From Pseudonocardia kujensis (GTDB lineage Bacteria > Actinomycetota > Actinomycetes > Mycobacteriales > Pseudonocardiaceae): 64,000 nucleotides of DNA. This document shows, piece by piece, positions 16,074 to 23,804 of the stretch (position 1 is its first letter; each line of letters starts with the position of its first letter). Below the pieces are notes generated by a model. It worked only from the letters and a program-made list of their open reading frames with translations. It was not told the DNA's origin and made no database searches. The stretch spans positions 1 to 64,000 of the forward strand of contig NZ_JAJSOK010000037.1 of assembly GCF_021283305.1 (NCBI RefSeq), written 5' to 3'. The translations under genes were made by a program, and so were the position numbers.

Positions 16074-17029
16074 CAGTTCGCCCCCGAGAACTCGCGCCGC
16101 CGGTTGATGATCCAGCGGGCGATGGAGTTGACGAGCAGGGTGATCACGAAGAGCACCAGGCCGGACGCGATCAGGGTGTTCACCGCGACGCCCGTGGAGT
16201 CGGGGAACTGCAGGGCGATGTTCGCCGCGATCGACGACGGGTTGCTCGAGCTGATCAGGTTGAAGGTGATGATGCCCGAGCCGGACAGGATGATCGCGAC
16301 GGCCATCGTCTCGCCGAGCGCGCGGCCGAGGCCGAGCATGGCGCCGGAGATGATGCCGGAGCGGCCGAACGGCAGCACGGCCATCCGGATCATCTCCCAG
16401 CGCGTGGCGCCGAGGGCCAGGGCGGCCTCCTCGTGCAGCTTCGGCGTCTGGAGGAAGACCTCACGGGAGACGGCGGTGATGATCGGCAGGATCATCACCG
16501 CGAGCGTCACGCCGACGACGAGCATCGTGCGGCCGGTGGCCGACACCGGCCCGGCGAACAGCGGGATCCAGCCGAGGTAGTCCTGCAGCCAGGTCATGAA
16601 CGGCAGGGAGGCGGGGGCGAGGACGGCCACGCCCCACAGGCCGTAGACGATGCTGGGCACCGCCGCGAGCAGGTCGACCACGTAGCCGAGCCCCTGGGCG
16701 AGGCGGCGCGGCGCGTAGTGGGTGATGAAGAGGGCGACGCACACCGCCAGCGGCGTCGCGATCACCAGCGCGATCAGGGCGGAGAGCAGCGTGCCGAAGA
16801 CCAGCGGGCCGATGTAGACGGCCAGGTTGCGGCCGCCGGGCAGCTCCTCCGGCGAGGCGGTGAAGGCCGGGATCGCCTGGGCGATCAGGAAGACCGCCAC
16901 GCCGGCGAGAACGATGAGGATCAGCACGCCGGCGCCCGTGGCGGACCCGGCGAAGATCCGGTCGCCGAGTTGACGGACGGGCCTGGTCGACGGGGTCACC
17001 GTCGTCGGGGTCGTGGTTGGGGCGCTCAC
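16073..17029 (-). CDS. pstC: Phosphate ABC transporter permease PstC
   Basis: A 318-residue permease with six membrane helices after a short polar N terminus. Landmarks include TPLAVCVALFITHYAPRR, VPSIVYGLWG and the PstB-docking loop LHEEAALALGATRWEMIRMA. It precedes pstA with a one-base overlap and follows pstS after 88 bases. With PstA it makes the transmembrane pore for phosphate. Confidence 0.96.
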   Translation of the reverse strand: MSAPTTTPTTVTPSTRPVRQLGDRIFAGSATGAGVLILIVLAGVAVFLIAQAIPAFTASPEELPGGRNLAVYIGPLVFGTLLSALIALVIATPLAVCVALFITHYAPRRLAQGLGYVVDLLAAVPSIVYGLWGVAVLAPASLPFMTWLQDYLGWIPLFAGPVSATGRTMLVVGVTLAVMILPIITAVSREVFLQTPKLHEEAALALGATRWEMIRMAVLPFGRSGIISGAMLGLGRALGETMAVAIILSGSGIITFNLISSSNPSSIAANIALQFPDSTGVAVNTLIASGLVLFVITLLVNSIARWIINRRREFSGAN

Positions 17030-17117
17030 GGCGTCCTCTCTGCGAACGGGTGGGGGGCACCGGCCGGGGCCGGGCGGTCGCGGTCAGACCCCCCGGCCCC
17101 GCCGGCTCACGTGCTCA

Positions 17118-18224
17118 TCAGGCGATGGAGCTGACCGCCGGCGTGATCTGCTGGCGGATCGCGTCGGTCAGCGGGGCCGAACCGGCGGCCTGCTGCGCGG
17201 CCTGCTGCCCCTCCGGGCTGATCACGTAGCTCAGGTACGCCTTGACCAGCCCCGACTTGGCGGCGTCGGAGTACTTGCTGCACGCGATCGCGTACGAGAC
17301 GAGCGAGACCGGGTAGGCGCTCGCGTCGGTCACGGTGCGGTTGAGCTTGAACGCGAAGGCGTTCGGGCCGCCGTCGGAGACCCGCTCGGAGGACTCGAGA
17401 AGCTTGGCCGCCCCGTCCGGGGTCGGGCCGACGTACTGGTCGCCGACCTTGATCTTCGCCTGGCCGAGTCCCTGGGCCTGGCTCTCGTCCGCGTAGCCGA
17501 TGGTGCCCTGGCCCGCCTTGACCGCGCCGACGACCCCGGAGGTGCCCTGCGCGGCCTCGCCGCCCTGGACCGGCCAGCTGTCGCTGACGTCGTGCGGCCA
17601 GTCGGCGCCGGCCGCGGCCTTCAGGTAGTCGGTGAAGTTCTGCGTGGTGCCGGACTTGTCCGACCGGTTGACCGGCGCGATCGCGGTCGACGGGAGGGTC
17701 ACGCCCGGGTTGTCCGCGGCGATGGCCGGGTCGTTCCAGGTGGTGATCTTCTTGTCGAAGATCTTCGCGAGGGTGGCCGGCGAGAGCTGCAGGTTGTCCA
17801 CGCCCGGCAGGTTGTAGACGACCGCGATCGGCGAGACATAGACCGGGACCTCGACGATGTCGCCGCCGCAACGCTGCTGGGCCTTGGCCACCTCGTCGCC
17901 CTTGATGTAGGCGTCGCTGCCCGCCCAGTCCACGCCGCCGGCGATGAACTGGGTACGGCCCGCGCCCGAGCCGGACGGGTCGTAGTTGATCGTGGCGCCG
18001 GGGTTGCTGCCGGTGAAGCCTGCGACCCAGGCCTGGGTGGCGGCCTGCTGGGTGCTGGCGCCGGCGCCGGAGATCGTGCCCGACACGTTCGCCGACGGGG
18101 CGGCGGACGCCCCGCCCGACGACGAGCCCTCGTTCGCCGCGCCACAGCCGGCGAGCACGATGGCTCCACTGGCCGCCAGGCCGACGGCGGCGATCCGCGC
18201 GCGCTTCGGGCGCATGGTCTTCAC
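17118..18224 (-). CDS. pstS: Phosphate-binding lipoprotein PstS
   Basis: A 368-residue substrate-binding lipoprotein. The signal peptide ends in the lipobox LAGC (about residue 27), followed by a Ser/Gly/Ala linker. The phosphate site motifs are GAGASTQQ near the start, SGSGAGRTQF and NRSDKSGTTQNFTDYL. GTG 18224 is chosen because GGAGGAACC lies just upstream; ATG 18215 is an alternative. It delivers phosphate to PstC/PstA. A PHO box and a -10 element lie upstream, so it is the phosphate-controlled first gene of the operon. Confidence 0.96.
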   Translation of the reverse strand: MKTMRPKRARIAAVGLAASGAIVLAGCGAANEGSSSGGASAAPSANVSGTISGAGASTQQAATQAWVAGFTGSNPGATINYDPSGSGAGRTQFIAGGVDWAGSDAYIKGDEVAKAQQRCGGDIVEVPVYVSPIAVVYNLPGVDNLQLSPATLAKIFDKKITTWNDPAIAADNPGVTLPSTAIAPVNRSDKSGTTQNFTDYLKAAAGADWPHDVSDSWPVQGGEAAQGTSGVVGAVKAGQGTIGYADESQAQGLGQAKIKVGDQYVGPTPDGAAKLLESSERVSDGGPNAFAFKLNRTVTDASAYPVSLVSYAIACSKYSDAAKSGLVKAYLSYVISPEGQQAAQQAAGSAPLTDAIRQQITPAVSSIA

Positions 18225-18299
18225 TGCTGGTTCCTCCGTGTTCGGGTTGCCGGTCGGAACCGGCCGCACAGACGACCCGGGAGGGCCGCTCGGCGACGA

Positions 18300-18305
18300 A
18301 CGCTA
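18300..18305 (-). promoter_or_regulatory. -10 element of pstS
   Basis: On the minus strand TAGCGT fits TAnnnT and lies 33 bases downstream of the PHO box, the same geometry as at both phoU promoters. It leaves a leader of about 70 bases before the pstS GTG. Confidence 0.5.
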
Positions 18306-18337
18306 AGTGCGTCCGGTGGACGCTCGGCCCACTGCGA

Positions 18338-18354
18338 ATGAACGGAGGATGAAC
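18338..18354 (-). promoter_or_regulatory. PHO box upstream of pstSCAB
   Basis: Read on the minus strand, GTTCATCCTCCGTTCAT has two direct GTTCAT repeats exactly 11 bases apart. This is the PhoP binding pattern of actinobacteria and sits where an activator of pstS would bind. Confidence 0.8.
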
Positions 18355-18463
18355 AGGTAACCCGAACGGCACGGGCTTCATCCCGTGCCCGACTCCACGT
18401 GACCGGCCCGTGACCTGCGGCGTGACGTGCCGCACGGACCGGTGACACCCGGCTAGGTTCGGA

Positions 18464-19396
18464 TCACGAGGAGTACATGACGTCCGAGGTGTGGACGGCG
18501 AAGCCGAGCTTCTCGTACACCCGCACGGCGGGCGCGTTGTCCGCTTCGACATAGAGCAGCACGGTGTCGAGCCCGCGCCCGGCGAGGTGGTGCAGGCCGG
18601 CCAGGGTGAGCACCCGGCCGAGGCCCCGGCCGTGCGCGGCCGGGTCGACGCCGAGCACGTAGACCTCGCCCATCGACGGCTCGGTCGCCGTCGGCGGGTG
18701 CACCTTGGTCCAGTGGTAGCCGAGCACCGTGCCCGCCGGGTCGTTCGCGTCGACCGCGAGCAGGAAGCCCTCGGCGTCGAACCACTCCTCGGCCTCGCGC
18801 TCGCGGACCTGGTCGACGGTCCAGCCGCCCTGCTCGGGGTGCCAGTCGAACGCGGCGTTGTTCACGCGCAGGAACTCGGCCTCGTCCTCGCCCACGACGA
18901 AGGGCCGGATCGTGACGCCTTCGGGCACGGTCAGCGCGGGCAACGGGCCGGCGTCGGGCGTGCGTCGCATCTGCCACAGCACCCGGGCGCGCTCGAGGCC
19001 CCGGGACGCGGCGAGAGCCGCGGCGGCCGGGAGGTCGCCGTGCGCCCAGACGTCGAGCTTCGCGGCCCGGGCGGTCAGCTCGGCGAGCAGCGCCGCGCCG
19101 ATCCCGCGGCGGCGGTGGTCGGGGTGGACGGCCAGCTCGGCCGACGTGCCGTCGAGCTGGGCGTACCCGGCGACGACGTCCTCGGCGCCGGTGAACTCGC
19201 TGCCCGCCCGATCGGTCGCGGCGGCGGTCCCGACCACGAGGTGCACGACGCCCTCGCGCGCGCCCCCGCGAAGGTTGAGCAGGAACTGCTCGGAGAAGGG
19301 CTCGCGCCCGTCGGCCCGCTCCGCCGCCTCGGCCAGGGCGCGGACGCCGGCCGTGGTGACGGTGTCGATCTCGGACAGGACCCGGACGGCGCTCAC
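18464..19396 (-). CDS. mshD: Mycothiol synthase MshD
   Basis: A 310-residue protein with two tandem GNAT acetyltransferase domains. It makes mycothiol, the actinobacterial low-molecular thiol, by acetylating the cysteine amine of Cys-GlcN-inositol with acetyl-CoA. The first domain (about 1-140) has VHPDHRRRGIGAALL (CoA loop). The second (about 150-310) has VDPAAHGRGLGRVLTLAGL and the typical end VEADNAPAVRVYEKLGF. GTG 19396 is preceded by TAGGGT with 7 bases between, a leaderless start. The order glnR-mshD matches M. tuberculosis Rv0818-Rv0819. Confidence 0.93.
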   Translation of the reverse strand: MSAVRVLSEIDTVTTAGVRALAEAAERADGREPFSEQFLLNLRGGAREGVVHLVVGTAAATDRAGSEFTGAEDVVAGYAQLDGTSAELAVHPDHRRRGIGAALLAELTARAAKLDVWAHGDLPAAAALAASRGLERARVLWQMRRTPDAGPLPALTVPEGVTIRPFVVGEDEAEFLRVNNAAFDWHPEQGGWTVDQVREREAEEWFDAEGFLLAVDANDPAGTVLGYHWTKVHPPTATEPSMGEVYVLGVDPAAHGRGLGRVLTLAGLHHLAGRGLDTVLLYVEADNAPAVRVYEKLGFAVHTSDVMYSS

Positions 19397-19403
19397 CGGG
19401 ACG

Positions 19404-19409
19404 ACCCTA
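19404..19409 (-). promoter_or_regulatory. -10 element of mshD (leaderless)
   Basis: TAGGGT on the minus strand lies 7 bases before the GTG of mshD, so mshD can be transcribed separately from glnR. Confidence 0.55.
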
Positions 19410-19470
19410 CCCGCGGGCCGACGCGGCGCGCCCTGCGCGAAGGACCGGTGCCGACGATCGGTGGCGACGG

Positions 19471-20241
19471 TCAGCGCATCGGGTGGAGGCCACGGAGGGC
19501 GGCTCGGTCGCCGTCGTCGTCCGTGTCGGTGTCGCTCTCCTCCGGGATCCCGCCGGCCGGCACGCCCAGCCCGGCACGGCCGGGGCGGACGAACTTGTAG
19601 CCGACGTTGCGCACGGTGCCGATCATCTGCTCGTGCTCCGGGCCGAGCTTCGCTCGCAGCCGCCGCACGTGGACGTCGACGGTGCGGGTGCCTCCGAAGA
19701 AGTCGTAGCCCCAGACCTCCTGCAGCAGCTGGGCGCGGGTGAACACCCGGCCAGCGTGCTGCGCGAGGTACTTGAGCAGCTCGAACTCCTTGTAGGTCAG
19801 CTCGAGCAGGCGCCCGCGCAGCCGCGCCGCGTAGGTCGCCTCGTCGATCACGAGCTCGCCCAGGACCAGCGCGCCGCCCGCGTTCGCGGAGTCGGCGCCC
19901 GGGCGGGACTTGAGCAGCCGCAGGCGCGCGTCGACCTCCGCGGGTCCCGCGGACGGGAGCAGGATCTCGTCGACCACCCACTCACCGGAGACGGCCACGA
20001 GTCCGCCTTCGTTGAGCACGGCGATGACGGGAACGTCCGTGCCCGTGCTGCCCAGCAGCCGGCACAGGCTCCGGGCGGCGACCAGGTCGGACCGTGCGTC
20101 GACGAGGACCGCGTCGTGCGGGCCCGCGTCGAGCAGGGCCGCCACCTCGGGCGCCGCGGTGCGCACGCCGTGCGGGAGCAGGGTCAGCGCGGGGAGCACC
20201 GAACCGGGGTCCGTATCCGCTGTCAGCAGTAGCAGTTCCAC
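19471..20241 (-). CDS. glnR: GlnR-type orphan response regulator (nitrogen control)
   Basis: A 256-residue OmpR-like regulator. The receiver-like N-terminal domain (1-120) keeps an Asp (AVLVDARSD) but lacks the full acidic pocket, as in GlnR, which works without a cognate kinase. The C-terminal winged helix (about 140-225) is almost identical to GlnR of other actinomycetes: LTYKEFELLKYLAQHAGRVF, then VWGYDFFGGTRTVDVHVRRL and MIGTVRNVGYK. It controls ammonium assimilation and nitrate/nitrite genes. The last 35 residues are a charged tail (DTDTDDDGD). GTG 20241 follows GAGGAGG. Confidence 0.9.
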   Translation of the reverse strand: MELLLLTADTDPGSVLPALTLLPHGVRTAAPEVAALLDAGPHDAVLVDARSDLVAARSLCRLLGSTGTDVPVIAVLNEGGLVAVSGEWVVDEILLPSAGPAEVDARLRLLKSRPGADSANAGGALVLGELVIDEATYAARLRGRLLELTYKEFELLKYLAQHAGRVFTRAQLLQEVWGYDFFGGTRTVDVHVRRLRAKLGPEHEQMIGTVRNVGYKFVRPGRAGLGVPAGGIPEESDTDTDDDGDRAALRGLHPMR

Positions 20242-20620
20242 CGCTGCCTCCTCTCCAACCGGGGATATCGACGGCGGACACCACGCCCGGCGTCCGTCGT
20301 TCGCATCACGGGGGGCGACGCCGACCTCCGTTCCGCACCGCGCGACCCGGCGGGTCCGTCACGCGGATCGGTCAAGAATAGGCGAGCGGCGGGCGCGGGC
20401 ACGAGTTCCGCGAGCCAGCTCACCCCGTTCGACGGGCCCGTGCGCTGCGGAAATACCGGTGCATGAGCAATTCGCCCACCCGGACGCGGGTCTGGTTTCA
20501 CCCGCGTTACGCCGCCGTCAAAGCGGTGTGACGGACGGCGGGTGGCAGGCCCGGCGTACGCGCCGTCGGCGGGGGTCTCTAGGTTGGCTCGCGCGACGCG
20601 TGCGAGCCGGAGGTCCGAGA
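20242..20620. other. Divergent intergenic region glnR / lmeA
   Basis: These 379 bases separate the divergent glnR and LmeA-like genes. I see no convincing reading frame, RNA fold or strong promoter, only ribosome sites next to each gene. A GGAGG at 20609-20613 serves the downstream gene. Confidence 0.5.
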
Positions 20621-21409
20621 GTGAAACGCCTGATCGTCGCGGTGCTGGTCCTCGCCGGGGTCCTGGTCGCCGCGGACTACGCCACCGCGGCGGCCGCGGA
20701 GTCGGTGGTGTCCCGCGAGCTGCGGGACCGCCTCGGCCTGGCCGACGACCCCTCCGTCCGGATCAACGGCTTCCCCTTCCTCACCCAGGCGGTGTCGGGT
20801 GAGTACCGCTCGGTCGAGGTCCGCGCGGACCGCCTCCAGGTCGGCGACCTGCACAACGTGCAGTTGCGCGCCGACCTGCGCGACGTCGAGGCGCCGCTGT
20901 CGGGCCTGCTCGGCTCCGGCACGCCCGGGCTGCGGGTGACCAGGGCGGAGGGCGCGGCCCGGGTCGGCGCCGACGACCTGCAGCGGATGCTCCCGGGCGT
21001 CGAGCGGTTCAGCGTCGGCAACATCGACGCCAACGGCATCGCCGACGTCGTGGACAAGGGCGGCGACCCCACGATGCGCCAGCTCGACCCGGACTCCGTC
21101 GCGCGGCTCTCCGGCACGGTGACGATCGCCGGGAAGGAGTACCAGCCCGTCGTCCTGGCCGAGCTCCAGGTCGCCGACGGCGTGATGCGGATCGTGCCGC
21201 GTGACGTCCGGGGCAGCGACGGCGACCCGCTGCCCGACGCGATCACCGAGCTGGCGAAGCAGACCTTCGCGCTGCGCATCGACCCGGGCGGTCTGCCGTT
21301 CGGCGTGGTGCCCACGAAGCTCCAGGCCCGCGACGGCACGCTCGAGATCTCCGGCGAGACGCGCGACGTCGTCATCGGGGCCCTCCCCGGATCGGGTGCG
21401 GCCGGCTGA
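20621..21409 (+). CDS. DUF2993 / LmeA-like secreted phospholipid-binding protein
   Basis: A 262-residue exported protein with an N-terminal membrane/signal helix (KRLIVAVLVLAGVLVAADYA) and a TULIP-like body of DUF2993 type (RINGFPFLTQAVSGEYRSVEV, then a C-terminal repeat of the fold). In mycobacteria LmeA (Rv0817c) binds phosphoinositides and supports mannan elongation of lipomannan. The position next to glnR and a thioredoxin gene matches. GTG 20621 follows CCGGAGGTCC. The precise lipid ligand in this organism is not known. Confidence 0.85.
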   Translation: MKRLIVAVLVLAGVLVAADYATAAAAESVVSRELRDRLGLADDPSVRINGFPFLTQAVSGEYRSVEVRADRLQVGDLHNVQLRADLRDVEAPLSGLLGSGTPGLRVTRAEGAARVGADDLQRMLPGVERFSVGNIDANGIADVVDKGGDPTMRQLDPDSVARLSGTVTIAGKEYQPVVLAELQVADGVMRIVPRDVRGSDGDPLPDAITELAKQTFALRIDPGGLPFGVVPTKLQARDGTLEISGETRDVVIGALPGSGAAG

Positions 21410-21449
21410 CCCGGGAACATCGCGGCGGGCGGCCGGGTTGGCCCGGGAC

Positions 21450-21887
21450 ATGAGCGGCACGGGACTCGTGGTCCTCCTCGCGGCGCTGGCCCTGGCAACC
21501 GCGGTGGGGCTGGTGCTGCGGGCCCGCAACGGCCGGGTGCGGACCACGACCGGCGCCGGCTCCCCGGACGGCTGGGCCCTCACCGGGGCGGCCCCCGACG
21601 GGGCGGAACAGGTGCTCCTGCTGCAGCTCTCGTCGCCGGTCTGCACGCCCTGCCGGCAGACGGCGGGCGTGCTCGGCGAGCTGGCCGCGACCGAACCGGG
21701 CGTGCGGCACGTCGAGATCGACGTCGCCGACCGGCCCGACGTGGCCCGGGCCCTCTCGGTCATGCGGACACCCACCACGATCGGCTTCGACCGCGCCGGC
21801 CGTGAGCTGCTGCGGGTGTCCGGTGTGCCCCGCCGTGCCGAGCTCGACGCGGCCCTGGCCCCCGAGCTGCGCGGACGTCCGGCGTGA
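21450..21887 (+). CDS. Membrane-anchored thioredoxin-fold protein (ThiX-like)
   Basis: A 145-residue protein with one N-terminal membrane helix (about 4-24) and a thioredoxin domain facing outward or at the membrane. The active site is CTPC (in SSPVCTPCRQTAGVL), and the cis-Pro is in MRTPTTIGFDRAGRE. The order LmeA-like, thioredoxin, DUF4395, rhodanese, SseC is that of Rv0817c-Rv0814c, which suggests a role in thiol or sulfur-carrier redox. ATG 21450 follows the lmeA stop by 40 bases. Confidence 0.88.
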   Translation: MSGTGLVVLLAALALATAVGLVLRARNGRVRTTTGAGSPDGWALTGAAPDGAEQVLLLQLSSPVCTPCRQTAGVLGELAATEPGVRHVEIDVADRPDVARALSVMRTPTTIGFDRAGRELLRVSGVPRRAELDAALAPELRGRPA

Positions 21888-21936
21888 CGGGCGTCCATCT
21901 TCCGGGACGCCGCTCCCGCCGACCGGACGTTTCGGT

Positions 21937-21942
21937 TACCCT
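21937..21942 (+). promoter_or_regulatory. -10 element of the cysteine leader / DUF4395-cysA-sseC operon
   Basis: TACCCT, a TAnnnT match, lies 7 bases before the GTG of the leader peptide. The transcript should therefore begin at the leader start codon. Confidence 0.6.
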
Positions 21943-21949
21943 CGCTGCC

Positions 21950-22024
21950 GTGAACTGGCCGCTGACCCGACGCCGCGCAGTCGACCTGTGCCGCGTGGCC
22001 GGCTGCCTGTGTCGGCCCTCCTGA
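21950..22024 (+). CDS. Cysteine-containing leader peptide (putative translational attenuator)
   Basis: A 24-codon frame, V-N-W-P-L-T-R-R-R-A-V-D-L-C-R-V-A-G-C-L-C-R-P-S, ends in TGA 37 bases before the DUF4395 start. It matches the family of actinobacterial leader peptides of the form LTRRRAVDL-RVA-CLCR found before sulfur genes. In mycobacteria, leaderless short frames rich in Cys codons upstream of cysA2-type operons act as cysteine-responsive attenuators. Three of the last 11 codons are Cys. The leaderless promoter fits that model. The sensing role here is inferred from the family and position. Confidence 0.7.
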   Translation: MNWPLTRRRAVDLCRVAGCLCRPS

Positions 22025-22061
22025 ACCGACCACTCTCGTCGAGAACCTCAGGAGTACCCGC

Positions 22062-22523
22062 ATGTCCGCACCGGACGGGTCCGGCGCGCCCGCGCGCTCG
22101 ACCGACCCGCCCCTGGATCCCCGTGGCGTCCGCTTCGCCGCGGGACTGACCACCGTCGTCCTGGCGCTGGTCCTCGTCAGCGGCAGCGGCTGGCTCGCCG
22201 CCGCGCAGGCACTGGTGTTCGCGGCGGGCGCGTTCGCCGGCATGCGGTTCGCGCCCTACGGCGTGCTCTACCGGCTGGCGGTCGCGCCCCGCCTGGGCCC
22301 GCCGGCCGAGCGCGAGGCGGCCGCACCGGTCCGCTTCTCCCAGACCGTCGGCTTCGTCTTCGCCACGGTCGGCGCGGTCGGCTACCTCTCCGGGCTGACC
22401 GTGCTCGGGATCGTCGCCACGGCGTTCGCGCTGGTGGCGGCGTTCCTCAACGCCGCCTTCGGCTTCTGCCTGGGCTGCGAGATGTACGGCCTGCTCGCCC
22501 GGGCGCGCGCCGCACGCGCCTGA
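22062..22523 (+). CDS. DUF4395 membrane protein
   Basis: A 153-residue protein with about four membrane helices in two hairpins (FAAGLTTVVLALVLVSGSGW; ALVFAAGAFAGM; FVFATVGAVGYLSGLTVLGI; ALVAAFLNAAFGFCLGCEM). The final CLGC pair in the last helix is typical of DUF4395, which is often fused or linked to rhodanese or thioredoxin genes. It opens the operon with the thiosulfate sulfurtransferase and SseC. A sulfur-transport or sulfide-handling role is guessed from context only. Ribosome site CAGGAG at 22049-22054. Confidence 0.85.
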   Translation: MSAPDGSGAPARSTDPPLDPRGVRFAAGLTTVVLALVLVSGSGWLAAAQALVFAAGAFAGMRFAPYGVLYRLAVAPRLGPPAEREAAAPVRFSQTVGFVFATVGAVGYLSGLTVLGIVATAFALVAAFLNAAFGFCLGCEMYGLLARARAARA

Positions 22524-22571
22524 CCCCACCACCGTTCACCATCGACACCGACACACAGGAGTGACACAACC

Positions 22572-23408
22572 ATGAGCCGCGAGGACGTCCTGGTCACCGC
22601 CGACTGGGCGGAGAAGAACCTGGGCACCGAGGGCGTCGTGTTCCTCGAGGTCGACGAGGACACCACCGCCTACGACGGCGGCCACCTCCCCGGTGCCGTC
22701 AAGATCAACTGGACGACCGAGCTGCAGGACCCGGTCCGCCGCGACATCGTGTCGCAGGAGCAGTTCGCCGAGCTGCTGTCGAGCAAGGGCGTCGCCAACG
22801 ACGACCTGGTCGTCCTCTACGGCGGCAACAACAACTGGTTCGCCGCCTACGCGTACTGGGAGTTCAAGCTCTACGGCCACGAGAAGGTCGTGCTGCTCGA
22901 CGGCGGCCGCAAGAAGTGGGAGCTCGACGGCCGCACGCTGACCACGGACGTGCCCGAGCGTCCCGGCACGAGCTACACCGCCAAGCCGGCCGACGCCTCC
23001 ATCCGCGCCCTGCGCGACGAGGTCGTCGAGGCGATCGGGACCAAGAACCTGGTCGACGTCCGCTCGCCCGACGAGTTCTCCGGCAAGATCCTCGCCCCGG
23101 CGCACCTGCCGCAGGAGCAGTCGCAGCGGCCGGGCCACATCCCGTCGGCCATCAACATCCCGTGGTCGAAGGCGGCCAACGAGGACGGCACCTTCAAGTC
23201 CGACGAGGAGCTCACCGCCCTGTACGGCGAGGCGGGCTTCGACGCCGGCAAGTCGACCATCGCCTACTGCCGCATCGGCGAGCGTTCCAGCCACACGTGG
23301 TTCGTGCTGCGCGAGCTGCTGGGGCACGCGGACGTGAAGAACTACGACGGCAGCTGGACCGAGTACGGCTCGCTCATCGGCGTGCCGATCGAGCTGGGGA
23401 GCAAGTGA
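22572..23408 (+). CDS. cysA: Thiosulfate sulfurtransferase (rhodanese, CysA/SseA type)
   Basis: A 278-residue enzyme with two rhodanese domains. The N-terminal one is inactive (about 5-125, with YGGNNNWFAAYAYW). The C-terminal one (about 150-275) carries the catalytic Cys in YCRIGERSSHTWF. It moves sulfane sulfur from thiosulfate to a thiol acceptor. It is preceded by DUF4395 and followed after 3 bases by sseC, in the same order as cysA2-sseC2 in M. tuberculosis. The mycobacterial symbol cysA is used although the enzyme is not the sulfate ABC ATPase of the same name. Confidence 0.93.
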   Translation: MSREDVLVTADWAEKNLGTEGVVFLEVDEDTTAYDGGHLPGAVKINWTTELQDPVRRDIVSQEQFAELLSSKGVANDDLVVLYGGNNNWFAAYAYWEFKLYGHEKVVLLDGGRKKWELDGRTLTTDVPERPGTSYTAKPADASIRALRDEVVEAIGTKNLVDVRSPDEFSGKILAPAHLPQEQSQRPGHIPSAINIPWSKAANEDGTFKSDEELTALYGEAGFDAGKSTIAYCRIGERSSHTWFVLRELLGHADVKNYDGSWTEYGSLIGVPIELGSK

Positions 23409-23411
23409 CCT

Positions 23412-23711
23412 ATGTGTGGAGCACCTGACCAGGCGGCGCTGCTGCCCGCCGGGACCGACCTGACCAAGGAGACCGTGCTGGCCGGGCGTGTCGTGTCCGG
23501 CGACAAGCCGGTCGGCGGCGCGTTCGTGCGGCTGCTCGACGGGACCGGCGAGTTCACGGCCGAGGTCGTGTCGTCGGCCTCCGGCGACTTCCGGTTCTTC
23601 GCCGCGCCGGGCACCTGGACCGTCCGGGCGCTGTCCCGCAGCGGCAACGGCGAGGCCACGCTCTCGCCGGAGTCACCGGGCCTGCACCGCACGGAGATCG
23701 CCGTCGCCTGA
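23412..23711 (+). CDS. sseC: SseC / DUF1416 protein
   Basis: A 99-residue protein with a transthyretin- or CNA-B-like beta fold (VLAGRVVSGDKPVGGAFVRL, then DGTGEFTAEVVSSASGDFRF and APGTWTVRALS). It starts MCGAPDQ, as SseC proteins do. It is encoded 3 bases after the rhodanese gene, so it is translated with it. SseC is thought to assist sulfur-carrier reactions (thiosulfonate metabolism), but its molecular job is unproven. Confidence 0.92.
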   Translation: MCGAPDQAALLPAGTDLTKETVLAGRVVSGDKPVGGAFVRLLDGTGEFTAEVVSSASGDFRFFAAPGTWTVRALSRSGNGEATLSPESPGLHRTEIAVA

Positions 23712-23726
23712 CGGACCCGCGACATC

Positions 23727-23763
23727 CACCGCCCCGGCCACCCCCGTGGTGACCGGGGCGGTG
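23727..23763. terminator. Hairpin terminator after sseC
   Basis: An 11-base-pair stem, CACCGCCCCGG with CCGGGGCGGTG, closes a 15-base loop 16 bases after the sseC stop. It also lies 42 bases beyond the end of the convergent ClC gene, so it may act in both directions. Confidence 0.7.
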
Positions 23764-23804
23764 CCGTCTCCGCGAGTCGGGGTCCGGGCTTCCGCGAGTC
23801 GCGG

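Noticed and set aside
14922..16580. A 552-codon plus-strand frame opposite pstA/pstC
   Set aside because: Asp/Arg/Glu-rich antisense shadow of two certain permease genes.
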